The translations under genes were made by a program, and so were the position numbers. This document shows positions 33,623 through 42,660 of a stretch of 64,000 nt of DNA, one piece after another. The stretch is taken from NCBI RefSeq assembly GCF_000367365.1, contig NZ_BARF01000094.1, positions 87,150-151,149 of the forward strand, written 5' to 3'. How positions within the stretch are numbered: the stretch's first letter is position 1; the number at the start of each line of letters is the position of its first letter. This stretch comes from Streptomyces prunicolor NBRC 13075. GTDB lineage: Bacteria > Actinomycetota > Actinomycetes > Streptomycetales > Streptomycetaceae. Under the pieces are notes generated by a model. That model was not told the origin of the DNA. It was given only the letters and a program-made list of their open reading frames with translations, and searched no databases.

Positions 33623-34099
33623 GTGAACAGCGTCGACGGATGGGGAGACGATGTCTACCAGCCCGACGGATCCGAGGTGCAGGACGACGCGGGTCTGCTC
33701 GACGCGGAGGACACCCTGGTGGCCGACGGTGTCGAGGACCCCCTCGACCGCGGCTGGTCCCCACCGGACCGCCCCTGGGCGGTGGAACGCGACGACGTGA
33801 CGGCGGCCGGGCGCGAGCACGGCGAGACGCTCGACCAGCGCCTCGCCGAGGAGGTCCCGGATCTCGCCGTGTCCGACGGCGACGGCCTCGGCGACTCCGA
33901 GGACACCGACGGCGAACTCCGGGACATCGAGGTCGGTGACGTCCGCTCGGGCCGGCTCGTGGCACCCGACGAAGGGGCGCACGAGGACGAGGAGAGCGGC
34001 CTGATCGCCACGGACGTGGGCATCGACGGCGCCGCCGCCTCCGCCGAGGAGGCCGCGATGCACATCGTCGACGAGGACGAGGACTCCCTGTACGGCTGA
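33623..34099 (+). CDS. DUF5709 family protein
   Basis: A 158-residue strongly acidic protein, a conserved actinomycete family of unknown function. Most of it is Asp/Glu-rich and probably disordered (EDPLDRGWSPPDRPW is the family hallmark near residues 38-52). The C-terminal part has AAASAEEAAMHIVDEDEDS. The start is GTG 33623 with GGAGG 7 bases upstream. It precedes rpmE2 by 51 bases on the same strand. Confidence 0.8.
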   Translation: MNSVDGWGDDVYQPDGSEVQDDAGLLDAEDTLVADGVEDPLDRGWSPPDRPWAVERDDVTAAGREHGETLDQRLAEEVPDLAVSDGDGLGDSEDTDGELRDIEVGDVRSGRLVAPDEGAHEDEESGLIATDVGIDGAAASAEEAAMHIVDEDEDSLYG

Positions 34100-34150
34100 G
34101 TTCGCCGCCCCTTCGCCGTCCACCGCACTGTCGCCGCAGAAGGAGCAGCC

Positions 34151-34423
34151 ATGCAGCAGGACAAGCAGCCCGACTACCACCCCGTGGTCTTCCGGGACCG
34201 CGCCGCCGGATACGCCTTCCTGACCCGGTCCACCGCGACCAGCGACCGGACCATCGAGTGGGACGACGGAGAGACCTACCCGGTCGTGGACGTGGAGATC
34301 TCCTCGGAGAGCCACCCCTTCTACACCGGCAAGGCACGGACGGTGGACACGGAGGGCCGCATCGCCCAGTTCGAGCGGCGCTACGGCAGCGGCGAGGCGG
34401 CCCAGGGTTCCGGCGGGACGTGA
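34151..34423 (+). CDS. rpmE2: Ribosomal protein L31 type B
   Basis: A 90-residue type B L31. The family pattern is clear: YHPVVFRDRAAGYAFLTRST, then VVDVEISSESHPFYTGKAR, ending in GRIAQFERRYG. It lacks the CxxC zinc ligands of the type A form and normally replaces it in the 50S subunit when zinc is scarce. No convincing Zur operator is visible in the 51 bases upstream. ATG 34151 follows AGAAGGAGCAGCC, a good ribosome site. Confidence 0.92.
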   Translation: MQQDKQPDYHPVVFRDRAAGYAFLTRSTATSDRTIEWDDGETYPVVDVEISSESHPFYTGKARTVDTEGRIAQFERRYGSGEAAQGSGGT

Positions 34424-34509
34424 GCCGGCACGGGGATGTGCGTAGGCGCAGGAGTGCGCACGAGTGCTGAGGTGTGCGCGAGCGCTGACGCCGGAACTGA
34501 AGGCGGGCC

Positions 34510-35301
34510 TCAGATCACGTTGAGCGCCGCCGCGCAGCCCACTCCCCCGAGCAGTATGAACACCGGCATCAGCACCTTGAGCTCGATCCAGCTGCCCGCG
34601 CGGAACCGCATCACCTTCGGCGGGCCGATCGGGTACCAGCGCTTGCGGCCCAGCGGGATCGGCCACAGGATCGGGCAGCCGGAGACGGTCAGCGCGTCCC
34701 CGATGTCGTGCACCAACGCACCCAGCACGACCGGCAGTCCCAGCCACAGGTACTGGTGCTGGTCCGTGAACAGCCAGTCCGAACCGTTGCCCGGCTTGTC
34801 CAGCACTCCGGCCAGGATCCACGCGCTGGTCGCCGCCAGCAGCCACACCAGGATGTCGCTGCTGGAGCCGCGGGCCGCCCGCCACAGCAAACCCTCGATG
34901 GCCAGCACCATGTGCACGAAGAGGATCACCAGCACCCCCCAGCGGCCGCCCATGATCGCCACAGCCGCACTCCCCGCCCCGATCAGGACCGCCCACAGCC
35001 AGGTGTGGGTAAGGGTGCGGTGCCCGCCGGAGCGGCGCGGGTCGCCCTGCTTCCTGGTCCCCTTGTACGCGGCGTACGAGAGCTTGTCGACGATCTCGCA
35101 CAGGCCCCGGGACACGGGTCCGAAGGCCCGGGAGATGGTCGCCGCCTTGTGGTCGAGGTCCGGGGCGAGCGCGGCGCCGGCGCAGATCAGGGCGCCGACC
35201 AGGATCACCGGCCAGGGCATCGGATGCCCGGCCGCGGCGGTCGCCGCTCCGACGCCGAGCCAGGCCGCCGCTCCCGACAGTGAGTGTGCTGGTCCCATCA
35301 T
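34510..35301 (-). CDS. Membrane-bound metal-dependent hydrolase, YdjM type
   Basis: A 263-residue membrane protein of the YdjM/DUF457 group. The motifs HSLSGAAAWLG, APDLDHKAATISR and the HRTLTHTWLWA box supply His and Asp ligands typical of the family. About five hydrophobic helices are present. Its reaction is unknown. ATG 35301 is chosen because GGGGAA lies 5 bases upstream; ATG 35298 is next to it. It is divergent from the helicase gene, with about 145 bases between starts. Confidence 0.82.
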   Translation of the reverse strand: MMGPAHSLSGAAAWLGVGAATAAAGHPMPWPVILVGALICAGAALAPDLDHKAATISRAFGPVSRGLCEIVDKLSYAAYKGTRKQGDPRRSGGHRTLTHTWLWAVLIGAGSAAVAIMGGRWGVLVILFVHMVLAIEGLLWRAARGSSSDILVWLLAATSAWILAGVLDKPGNGSDWLFTDQHQYLWLGLPVVLGALVHDIGDALTVSGCPILWPIPLGRKRWYPIGPPKVMRFRAGSWIELKVLMPVFILLGGVGCAAALNVI

Positions 35302-35446
35302 GGCCGTTCCCCGCCCCATTCCTCTTACGCCGCCGGTCAGTTGCTCGGGCGCCCTGACACTCTGTCGGCGACACAGCGTAGCGGTAGCGATCTTCGTCTC
35401 CGCAGCCGATTCCCCCATCGGCCACGGCGCCAGGCAAGATGGGGTC

Positions 35447-37960
35447 GTGACCCTCATCGACCAGTTGCCGCCGACCGCAGATCCAGACGCCCTCTACGAA
35501 GCCTTCGAGTCGTGGGCCACGGAGCGCGGTCTCACGCTCTACCCCCATCAGGAGGAGGCGCTGATCGAGGTGGTCTCCGGTGCGAACGTGATCGTGTCGA
35601 CGCCCACCGGCTCCGGCAAGAGCATGATCGCCGCCGGTGCGCACTTCGCCGCGCTGGCCCGGGACGAGGTCACCTTCTACACCGCCCCGATCAAGGCGCT
35701 GGTCTCGGAGAAGTTCTTCGAGCTGTGCAAGATGTTCGGCACCGAGAACGTCGGCATGCTGACCGGCGACGCGTCCGTCAACTCCGACGCGCCCATCATC
35801 TGCTGCACCGCGGAGGTCCTCGCGTCGATCGCGCTGCGGGACGGCAAGCACGCGGACGTCGGCCAGGTCGTCATGGACGAGTTCCACTTCTACGCGGAGG
35901 CGGACCGCGGCTGGGCCTGGCAGATCCCGATCCTGGAGCTGCCGCAGGCGCAGTTCATCCTGATGTCGGCCACGCTCGGCGACGTCGCGATGTTCGAGAA
36001 GGACCTCACCCGCCGTACCGGGCGCCCCACTTCGGTGGTCCGCTCGGCGACCCGGCCGGTGCCGCTGTCCTACGAGTACAGGCTGACGCCGCTCACCGAG
36101 ACGCTGACCGAGCTGCTGGAGACCAGGCAGGCGCCGGTCTACATCGTGCACTTCACCCAGGCGCAGGCTGTGGAGCGGGCGCAGGCGCTGATGAGCATCA
36201 ACATGTGCTCGCGCGAGGAGAAGGACCAGATCGCCGAGCTGATCGGCAACTTCCGCTTCACCACCAAGTTCGGCCGCAATCTCTCCCGTTACGTACGGCA
36301 CGGCATCGGTGTGCACCACGCCGGCATGCTGCCCAAGTACCGGCGCCTGGTGGAGAAGCTCGCGCAGGCGGGCCTGTTGAAGGTCATCTGCGGTACGGAC
36401 ACGCTCGGGGTGGGCGTCAACGTGCCCATCCGCACCGTGCTGTTCACGGCGCTGGCCAAGTACGACGGCATTCGGGTGCGCACGCTGCGCGCCCGTGAGT
36501 TCCACCAGATCGCGGGCCGCGCCGGACGCGCCGGCTTCGACACGGCCGGTCTCGTGGTCGCACAGGCCCCCGAGCATGTCGTCGAGAACGAGAAGGCGCT
36601 CGCCAAGGCGGGCGACGACCCGAAGAAGCGCCGGAAGGTCGTCCGCAAGAAGGCGCCCGAGGGCTTCGTCGGCTGGTCGGAAGGCACCTTCGAGAAGCTC
36701 ATCACCTCCGATCCGGAGCCGTTGACGTCCCGCTTCCGGGTCACGCACACGATGCTGCTGTCGGTGATCGCCCGCCCCGGCAACGCCTTCGACGCGATGC
36801 GGCATCTCCTGGAGGACAACCACGAGCCGCGCAAGCAGCAGTTGCGGCACATCCGGCGGGCGATCGCCATCTACCGCTCGCTCCTGGACGGCGGCATCGT
36901 CGAGAAGCTCGACACCCCGGACGCCGAGGGCCGCATCGTGCGCCTCACGGTCGACCTTCAGCAGGACTTCGCCCTGAACCAGCCGCTGTCGACCTTCGCG
37001 CTCGCCGCGTTCGAACTGCTGGACCCGGAATCGCCGTCGTACGCGCTGGACATGGTGTCCGTCGTCGAGTCCACGCTGGACGACCCCCGCCAGATCCTGG
37101 CCGCCCAGCAGAACAAGGCGCGCGGCGAGGCCGTGGCCGCGATGAAGGCGGACGGCGTCGAGTACGAGGACCGCATGGAGCGCCTCCAGGACGTCAGCTA
37201 CCCCAAGCCGCTGGAGGAGTTGCTCTTCCACGCGTACAACACGTACCGCAAGAGCCACCCGTGGGTCGGCGACCACCCGCTGTCCCCGAAGTCCGTGATC
37301 CGCGACATGTACGAACGGGCCATGTCCTTCACGGAGTTGACCTCCTACTACGAGCTGGCCCGCACCGAGGGCATCGTGCTGCGCTACCTCGCCGGCGCCT
37401 TCAAGGCCCTCGACCACACCGTCCCCGACGACCTCAAGTCCGAGGACCTGCAGGATCTGATCGCCTGGCTCGGCGAGATGGTGCGCCAGGTCGACTCCAG
37501 CCTGCTGGACGAGTGGGAGCAGCTGGCCAACCCGGCGGAGATGACCGCCGAGGAGGCCCAGGAGAAGGCCGACCAGGTCAAGCCGGTCACCGCGAACGCG
37601 CGCGCCTTCCGGGTCCTCGTCCGCAACGCGATGTTCCGCCGCGTCGAACTCGCCGCCCTCGACCATGTCGACGAGCTGGGCGAGTTGGACGCCGAGGCGG
37701 GCTGGGACGCGGACGCCTGGGGCGAGGCGATGGACAAGTACTGGGACGAGTACGAGGACCTCGGCACCGGCCCCGACTCCCGCGGGCCCAAGCTCCTGCT
37801 CATCGAGGAGGAGCCGCAGCACGGCCTGTGGCGCGTTCGGCAGATTTTCGCCGACCCGAACGGCGATCATGACTGGGGCATCAGCGCGGAGATCGATCTC
37901 GCGGCCTCCGACGAGGAGGGCCGTGCGGTCGTCCGCGTCACCGACGTCGGCCAGCTGTGA
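35447..37960 (+). CDS. Ski2-like DEAD/DEAH-box RNA helicase, DUF3516
   Basis: An 837-residue helicase. The N-terminal RecA domain has Walker A TPTGSGKSM, then TAPIKALVSEKFFEL, and motif II VVMDEFHFY (a DEFH variant rather than DEAH). Motif III is LMSATLGD. The second domain has GVHHAGMLPKYRRLVEKLAQ and the arginine-finger motif HQIAGRAGRAGFDT. The C-terminal third is the DUF3516 region with long helices. The family acts on RNA in degradation or ribosome-related processing in actinobacteria. GTG 35447 has GATGGGG upstream. Its stop lies 19 bases before the thioesterase. Confidence 0.9.
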   Translation: MTLIDQLPPTADPDALYEAFESWATERGLTLYPHQEEALIEVVSGANVIVSTPTGSGKSMIAAGAHFAALARDEVTFYTAPIKALVSEKFFELCKMFGTENVGMLTGDASVNSDAPIICCTAEVLASIALRDGKHADVGQVVMDEFHFYAEADRGWAWQIPILELPQAQFILMSATLGDVAMFEKDLTRRTGRPTSVVRSATRPVPLSYEYRLTPLTETLTELLETRQAPVYIVHFTQAQAVERAQALMSINMCSREEKDQIAELIGNFRFTTKFGRNLSRYVRHGIGVHHAGMLPKYRRLVEKLAQAGLLKVICGTDTLGVGVNVPIRTVLFTALAKYDGIRVRTLRAREFHQIAGRAGRAGFDTAGLVVAQAPEHVVENEKALAKAGDDPKKRRKVVRKKAPEGFVGWSEGTFEKLITSDPEPLTSRFRVTHTMLLSVIARPGNAFDAMRHLLEDNHEPRKQQLRHIRRAIAIYRSLLDGGIVEKLDTPDAEGRIVRLTVDLQQDFALNQPLSTFALAAFELLDPESPSYALDMVSVVESTLDDPRQILAAQQNKARGEAVAAMKADGVEYEDRMERLQDVSYPKPLEELLFHAYNTYRKSHPWVGDHPLSPKSVIRDMYERAMSFTELTSYYELARTEGIVLRYLAGAFKALDHTVPDDLKSEDLQDLIAWLGEMVRQVDSSLLDEWEQLANPAEMTAEEAQEKADQVKPVTANARAFRVLVRNAMFRRVELAALDHVDELGELDAEAGWDADAWGEAMDKYWDEYEDLGTGPDSRGPKLLLIEEEPQHGLWRVRQIFADPNGDHDWGISAEIDLAASDEEGRAVVRVTDVGQL

Positions 37961-37979
37961 GCACAGGAGAATCCCACCC

Positions 37980-38843
37980 ATGACGAACCCGGCAGAGCGG
38001 CTCGTCGACCTGCTCGACCTGGAGCAGATCGAGGTCAACATCTTCCGTGGCCGGAGCCCGCACGAGTCCCTGCAGCGGGTCTTCGGCGGCCAGGTAGCGG
38101 GCCAGGCGCTGGTCGCCGCGGGGCGCACCACGGAAGGCGACCGGCCGGTGCACTCGCTGCACGCGTACTTCCTGCGCCCGGGCCGGCCGGGCGTGCCGAT
38201 CGTGTACCAGGTCGAGCGGGTACGGGACGGGCGGTCGTTCACCACCCGTCGGGTCACCGGCGTGCAGCAGGGCCGCACGATCTTCAATCTCACCGCCTCC
38301 TTTCACAAGCCTGAGCAAGGTCCCTTCGAGCACCAGCTGCCGGCCCGCGAGGTCCCGGACCCGGAGTCCCTGCCGAATGTGTCGGAGGAGGTCCGGGCCC
38401 ATCTGGGCGTGCTGCCCGAGCAGTTGGAGCGGATGGCGCGCCGTCAGCCCTTCGACATCCGGTACGCGGACGGGCTGCGCTGGAGCGCCGAGGAGATCAA
38501 GGACGCCGAGCCGCGCAGCGCGGTGTGGATGCGCGCGGTCGGGCCGCTCGGCGACGATCCTCTGGTGCACACCTGCGCGCTGACCTACGCCAGCGACATG
38601 ACGCTCCTGGACGCCGTCCGGATCCCCGTCGAACCCCTGTGGGGACCGCGGAACTTCGACATGGCGTCACTGGACCACGCCATGTGGTTCCACCGGCCGT
38701 TCCGCGCGGACGAGTGGTTCCTGTACGACCAGGAGTCCCCGATCGCAACGGGCGGCCGCGGTCTGGCCCGCGGACGCATCTACGACCTGGAGGGACGCCT
38801 GCTCGTCTCGGTCGTCCAGGAAGGGCTGTTCAGAGCGCTGTAG
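37980..38843 (+). CDS. tesB: Acyl-CoA thioesterase II
   Basis: A 287-residue double hot-dog thioesterase that hydrolyses acyl-CoA to fatty acid and CoA. The N-terminal hot dog has FGGQVAGQALVAAGRT and LHAYFLRPGRPGVPI; the C-terminal one has ASLDHAMWFHRPFRADEWF with the conserved Asp, and LFDLEGR-type strand YDLEGRLLVSVVQEG. Length fits TesB. ATG 37980 with AGGAGA upstream. It follows the helicase by 19 bases, so the two are probably co-transcribed. Confidence 0.93.
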   Translation: MTNPAERLVDLLDLEQIEVNIFRGRSPHESLQRVFGGQVAGQALVAAGRTTEGDRPVHSLHAYFLRPGRPGVPIVYQVERVRDGRSFTTRRVTGVQQGRTIFNLTASFHKPEQGPFEHQLPAREVPDPESLPNVSEEVRAHLGVLPEQLERMARRQPFDIRYADGLRWSAEEIKDAEPRSAVWMRAVGPLGDDPLVHTCALTYASDMTLLDAVRIPVEPLWGPRNFDMASLDHAMWFHRPFRADEWFLYDQESPIATGGRGLARGRIYDLEGRLLVSVVQEGLFRAL

Positions 38844-38904
38844 CCGACGGATGGGCGCTGCGGTTGCCGAATGCGCACCACAGTTGGTGGGCGCGCGCTG
38901 CGGC

Positions 38905-39927
38905 TCACGCGTTTCTGCGGCGCAGCCAGCCCAACATGCCGCGTGATCGCTCGGGCTCCGGCGCGGGTTCCGGCACAGGCTCGGGCGGGTGCTCGCTCAG
39001 GGTCGGCGGTGGTCCGACGGGTTCGGCGGGTTCGGCGGTCGGCGGCCATTCGGCCGGATCAGCGGTCGGTCGTGGGACGGCCGGTTCAGCCGTCGGTCGT
39101 GGAACGGCCAGTTGGGCGGTCGGCCGTGGTGCAGTCAGTTCGGCTGTCGGCCGTGGTGCGGGGCGGTGGCGGCGCGCCTCGTCCAGCACCTGGGTCAGAT
39201 CCGCCCGCAGCCAGCTGATCTCGTCCGGGTCCTCCGCCGTCATGATCCGCTCGGCGATGTGTGAGGCGGGCGAGCCGGGAGCCCCGTGGGCCGGCGGGTC
39301 CGGCCGGAAGCGGTTCAAGTGAGCGCGCTCGTACGGGTCCTGGACGATTTCCGCGATCTGGACGGGGTCGAGCAGCGCGGCCAGGGCGCCGGCGCGCTCC
39401 CACGGGCCGTCGGCCTGACGGAGCAGGAACCCGAGATGCCGTCCGCGCCAGTTGCGGGGCCGTAGATCCAGGCCGGCCTGCAGTTGGTCCCTCAGTCCCT
39501 CGGGTGTGCGGCCGTTCAGCAGCGAGGTGTGGTTCTTGTCGGCCGCGAACTGCCGTAGTTCTTCGGCGAGATAGAGCCAGACCACGGCCCGGTAGCGGTT
39601 GACGTAGAACCTCACCGGCACCACCAGGCCCAGCCGGGCGAAGCGGGTGAACCTGGCGGAGGTGACCTCCATGAGGGCCGCGCCGTCCGTGGTGCCCACG
39701 GTCTTGACGCTTTCCAGGAGCGTTTCGGGGAATCCGTCCGCCGAGCGCAGTCGGTCGATCTCGGCGCGGGTGACGCGGCGGCCGCCGCCCCCTTCGTCGG
39801 GCGCGGTGCGGATGCGTCCGAGATGTACGGCGAGGTCGAACTCGCCGCGCTTGAGCCCCAGTTCTCGTGCCGCACGACTGGGCGTGCACGAGAGGTCGGA
39901 CGGTTTGGTGATGGTGTTTCCTGCCAT
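38905..39927 (-). CDS. DUF6397 family protein with Pro-rich repeats
   Basis: A 340-residue Streptomyces-specific protein of unknown function. The N-terminal 210 residues are conserved (CTPSRAARELGLKRGEF, RRVTRAEIDRLR, ADKNHTSLLNGRTPEGLRDQ) and have a helix-turn-helix-like look. The C-terminal 90 residues are low complexity, built of nine-residue units (PRPTAELTA, PRPTAQLAV, PRPTAEPAV, PRPTADPAE). They end in a basic LGWLRRRNA tail. ATG 39927 has GGGGGAG upstream. The repeat DNA lies near 39045-39170. Confidence 0.75.
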   Translation of the reverse strand: MAGNTITKPSDLSCTPSRAARELGLKRGEFDLAVHLGRIRTAPDEGGGGRRVTRAEIDRLRSADGFPETLLESVKTVGTTDGAALMEVTSARFTRFARLGLVVPVRFYVNRYRAVVWLYLAEELRQFAADKNHTSLLNGRTPEGLRDQLQAGLDLRPRNWRGRHLGFLLRQADGPWERAGALAALLDPVQIAEIVQDPYERAHLNRFRPDPPAHGAPGSPASHIAERIMTAEDPDEISWLRADLTQVLDEARRHRPAPRPTAELTAPRPTAQLAVPRPTAEPAVPRPTADPAEWPPTAEPAEPVGPPPTLSEHPPEPVPEPAPEPERSRGMLGWLRRRNA

Positions 39928-40017
39928 GGTCGATCTCCCCCGCGGAGTCCATTGCTCACGCTGTGTGCGCTTGCGATGAACAAACCGTAACCGGTTCGGC
40001 GGATCTCGTGGCAGGCC

Positions 40018-40026
40018 TGTGGATAA
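40018..40026 (-). promoter_or_regulatory. Isolated DnaA-box match
   Basis: TGTGGATAA, the complement of the 9-mer TTATCCACA, lies in the short gap between DUF6397 and a roadblock gene. It is a single box with no neighbours, so it is not an origin; it may be chance or a DnaA-titration site. Confidence 0.35.
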
Positions 40027-40053
40027 CTCCGCGGAGGCCGGAGAAGTCGCAGG

Positions 40054-40467
40054 TCAGAGATCTGTGACGGGGGTCCGCTCGGGCTGCCGTGCATCCACGC
40101 CGAGGTGCTCGCCGACGCGGTTGACGAGGAGTGTCATCTCGTAGGCGATCTGGCCGATGTCCGCATCCGCGCCGCTGAGGACGCACAGACAGCTGCCGCT
40201 GCCCGCGGCGGTGACGAACAGGACGGCGTCGTCGAACTCGATCATCGTCTGCCGCACGCCGCCCGCGCCGAAGTGGCGTCCCGAGCCCTTGGCCAGGCTG
40301 TGCAGTCCGGAGGAGACGGCGGCGAGATGTTCGGCGTCCTCGCGGCGCAGCCCCGTGCTCGCGCCCGTCACCAGCCCGTCGTTGGAGAGGACCAGGGCGT
40401 GGCGTACGTGCTCGACACGCTCGGTCAGATCGTCAAGCAGCCAGCTCAGTCCCTGGTTCTGCGCCAT
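40054..40467 (-). CDS. Roadblock/LC7 domain protein, outside the conservon
   Basis: A 137-residue protein of the bacterial roadblock family that works with small Ras-like GTPases. Segments LSWLLDDLTERVEHVRHALVL, SLAKGSGRHFGAGGVRQTMIE and FVTAAGSGSCLCVLSGADAD match conservon component B. It is close to the conservon's own roadblock protein (42223-42660) with about half its residues identical by eye. ATG 40467 follows GGGGAGG. It is separated from the conservon by one + strand gene, which suggests a second, detached copy. Confidence 0.88.
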   Translation of the reverse strand: MAQNQGLSWLLDDLTERVEHVRHALVLSNDGLVTGASTGLRREDAEHLAAVSSGLHSLAKGSGRHFGAGGVRQTMIEFDDAVLFVTAAGSGSCLCVLSGADADIGQIAYEMTLLVNRVGEHLGVDARQPERTPVTDL

Positions 40468-40559
40468 GTTCCGGCCTCCCCGTGTCGCCTCTCCCCCTGG
40501 CCGGAGGATCTCCCGTCAGCCTTCCCCACCTCCGTCGCCCGGGCAAGGAGGATAGGGGC

Positions 40560-40988
40560 ATGGCACAGAAGATGACCGACGAGGAGTGGCGGGCGTTCGT
40601 CTCGCACGGCACGCGCACCGGCAAGCTGTCGACCGTTCGCGCCGATGGGAGCCCCCATGTGGCACCGATCTGGTTCCTGCTGGACGGAGACGATGTGGTG
40701 TTCAACACCGCGAAGGAAACGGTAAAAGGGCGCAATCTTGCCCGTGACGGGCGAGTCGCCCTGTGTGTGGACGACGATCGGCCGCCGTTCGACTTCGTGG
40801 TGCTGCAGGGGCGCGCCGCGTTGTCGGAGGAGCCGGGCGAACTCCGGTACTGGGCCGCCCGGATCGGGGCCCGCTACATGGGCGAGGAGCGCGCCGAGGA
40901 GTTCGGTGCCCGCAACGGGGTCCCGGGCGAACTCCTCGTCCGCGTCACGGTCGACAAGGTCCTGGCCCAGAAGGGCATTTCGGAGTGA
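40560..40988 (+). CDS. F420-dependent PPOX-class oxidoreductase
   Basis: A 142-residue split-barrel protein of the pyridoxamine 5'-phosphate oxidase-like family. Segments LSTVRADGSPHVAPIWFLLD, VVFNTAKETVKGRNLARDGR and VALCVDDDRPPFDFVVLQG mark the F420-binding actinobacterial group (PPOX class F420-dependent). The reaction is unassigned; related enzymes reduce aromatics or biliverdin-like compounds. ATG 40560 has AAGGAGG upstream. It lies head-on against the conservon GTPase with 10 bases between stops. Confidence 0.85.
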   Translation: MAQKMTDEEWRAFVSHGTRTGKLSTVRADGSPHVAPIWFLLDGDDVVFNTAKETVKGRNLARDGRVALCVDDDRPPFDFVVLQGRAALSEEPGELRYWAARIGARYMGEERAEEFGARNGVPGELLVRVTVDKVLAQKGISE

Positions 40989-40998
40989 GACGCCCCTG

Positions 40999-41604
40999 TC
41001 AGCCCACCGAGTCGAGCATCCGGGCGGTGTGCATCCGCCCGGCGTACTCGACGAGCCGGATCAGCACCTCCTTCCCGGAGTCGCGGTCGCGGGCGTCGCA
41101 GAGGACCACTGGTGTTCCCTGATCGAGGTCCAGCGCGCGGGAGACATCGCGGGCGCCGTAACTGCGGGCGCCTGTGAAGCAGTTGACGGCCACCACGAAC
41201 GGGATGTGCCGGTGCTCGAAGTAGTCGACCGCGGGGAAGCAGTCCTCAAGTCGCCGGGTGTCCGCGAGGACGACGGCCCCCAGCGCCCCCTGCGACAGCT
41301 CGTCCCACAGGAACCAGAAGCGGTCCTGGCCCGGCGTGCCGAACAGGTATAGGGAGAGGCCGGACCTGATGGTGATGCGGCCGAAGTCCATGGCGACGGT
41401 CGTCGTGACCTTCTGGTCCACGCCGTCGGTGTCGTCCACCAACTGCCCGGCCTCGCTGAGCAGTTCCTCGGTGCGCAGCGGCCTGATCTCGCTGACCGCG
41501 CCCACCATGGTGGTCTTGCCCACGCCGAATCCGCCGGCGACCAGGATCTTCAACGCCAGGGCGGTCGTCTCGCCGTCCTCGGCGTCGGAGTGCTCGGAGA
41601 CCAT
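40999..41604 (-). CDS. cvnD: Conservon GTPase (CvnD-like ATP/GTP-binding protein)
   Basis: A 201-residue Ras-like small GTPase. The P-loop is VAGGFGVGKTTMVGAV, the switch region has TTTVAMDFGRITI, the G3 motif is LFGTPGQDRFWFLWDE and the guanine-specificity segment is AVNCFTGAR. It works with the kinase, roadblock and DUF742 proteins at the membrane as a G-protein-like complex. ATG 41604 has GAGAAG upstream. A 182-base gap separates it from DUF742, where most conservons overlap. Confidence 0.9.
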   Translation of the reverse strand: MVSEHSDAEDGETTALALKILVAGGFGVGKTTMVGAVSEIRPLRTEELLSEAGQLVDDTDGVDQKVTTTVAMDFGRITIRSGLSLYLFGTPGQDRFWFLWDELSQGALGAVVLADTRRLEDCFPAVDYFEHRHIPFVVAVNCFTGARSYGARDVSRALDLDQGTPVVLCDARDRDSGKEVLIRLVEYAGRMHTARMLDSVG

Positions 41605-41786
41605 CGATCACTTCTCTCGGGAGTGCCGGCGACGCTCGACGTCCGTGGATACGCATCTTGGCAAGTGCGGCCTCACCCTGGGCGGTTGGACCGCTATTTG
41701 CCCGATGTGACCGCCTCGTACCCGTTCGGTGAGCGAAAGGGTGCACAAGTCGGCGTCGTACGCGTTCGAGTGGTTCTGAAGTTTCT

Positions 41787-42200
41787 TCACAGTGCCCGTA
41801 GTCCCTCGATCACCTCGCGCAGAATCCGTTCGTCGGGCAGCTGCGCGGGCGGCACCGGACGGCTGACGGTGACGCAGCCGAGCTCCAGGAGGTCGCCCAG
41901 AAGCACTCTGACCACCCCCAGCGGAAGGTCCGCTCCGGCGGCGAGTTCGGCGACGGACTGCGTTTCTGGGCGGCACAGGTCGATGAGGGCCCGGTGTTCC
42001 GGTCCGAGCGCGGTGTCGTCGTCGAAGTCGGGTGCGCCCACGTCCAGCGTGACGAGCGCGATCATGTCGAAACGCACTCCTGTAGGGCCTGATTTGGTAC
42101 GTCCGCCCGTCATGGCGTAGGGGCGGACGAGAGGCCCTGCTTCCTGGTCGTACCACTGGCTGCCCGGCTCTTGTTGGGCGCCGGTCGTGTCCTCGGTCAT
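41787..42200 (-). CDS. cvnC: Conservon DUF742 protein (CvnC-like)
   Basis: A 137-residue DUF742 protein with a winged-helix-like fold. Conserved parts are PLVRPYAMTGGRTKS, FDMIALVTLD, and the helical DLCRPETQSVAELAAGADLPLG. The end (ILREVIEGLRAL) is the usual C-terminus. It sits between the roadblock and GTPase genes. ATG 42200 is chosen at MTEDTT; an in-frame ATG at 42248 would overlap the roadblock gene. Its role in the complex is not defined. Confidence 0.9.
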   Translation of the reverse strand: MTEDTTGAQQEPGSQWYDQEAGPLVRPYAMTGGRTKSGPTGVRFDMIALVTLDVGAPDFDDDTALGPEHRALIDLCRPETQSVAELAAGADLPLGVVRVLLGDLLELGCVTVSRPVPPAQLPDERILREVIEGLRAL

Positions 42201-42222
42201 CGGAGCGGATCGCCCTCTCGCC

Positions 42223-42660
42223 TCATCCGGCTGCGGGCGGCCGCGCACCGACGCGCGGCGGCGTGTAGAGGTGCTCGCCGACGCGCTTGACCAGTCGTGC
42301 CATCTCGTACGCCACCAGGCCTATGTCGGCTGTGACGGCGGTGAGGACGGCGAGGCAGGAGCCGTCTCCGGCCGCGGCCACGAACAGGAACCCATCGTCC
42401 ATCTCCACCATGGTCTGCCGTACTCCACCGGCTCCGAAGTGCCGTCCCGCGCCCTTGGCCAGGCTGTGGAATCCGGAGGCGACCGCGGCGAGGTGTTCGG
42501 CGTCCTCGCGCTTGAGATCGGTCGACGCGCCGACGGCGAGGCCGTCGTTGGACAGCACCACGACATGCCGTACTTCGCTCACGCGCAGCACCAAGTCGTC
42601 CAGCAGCCAGTCGAGTTCACCGGACCGCTGGGCGGCCCTCATGCTCGGGTCCTGGATCAC
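42223..42660 (-). CDS. cvnB: Conservon roadblock/LC7 protein (CvnB-like)
   Basis: A 145-residue roadblock protein: LDWLLDDLVLRVSEVRHVVVL, HSLAKGAGRHFGAGGVRQTMVE and LFVAAAGDGSCLAVLTAVTAD. It likely regulates the GTPase. GTG 42660 overlaps the kinase stop by four bases (GTGA) and has GGAGA upstream, so the two are translationally coupled. Confidence 0.92.
   Translation of the reverse strand: MIQDPSMRAAQRSGELDWLLDDLVLRVSEVRHVVVLSNDGLAVGASTDLKREDAEHLAAVASGFHSLAKGAGRHFGAGGVRQTMVEMDDGFLFVAAAGDGSCLAVLTAVTADIGLVAYEMARLVKRVGEHLYTPPRVGARPPAAG

Noticed and set aside
34100..34150. Zur box before rpmE2
   Set aside because: No palindromic Zur consensus could be read in the 51-base gap. Zinc control may act on an upstream promoter.
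31304..38293. Very long open frame on the minus strand across the exporter, DUF5709 and helicase genes
   Set aside because: It is the antisense shadow of well-supported + strand genes, caused by GC-rich codon use. The predicted protein has no domain.
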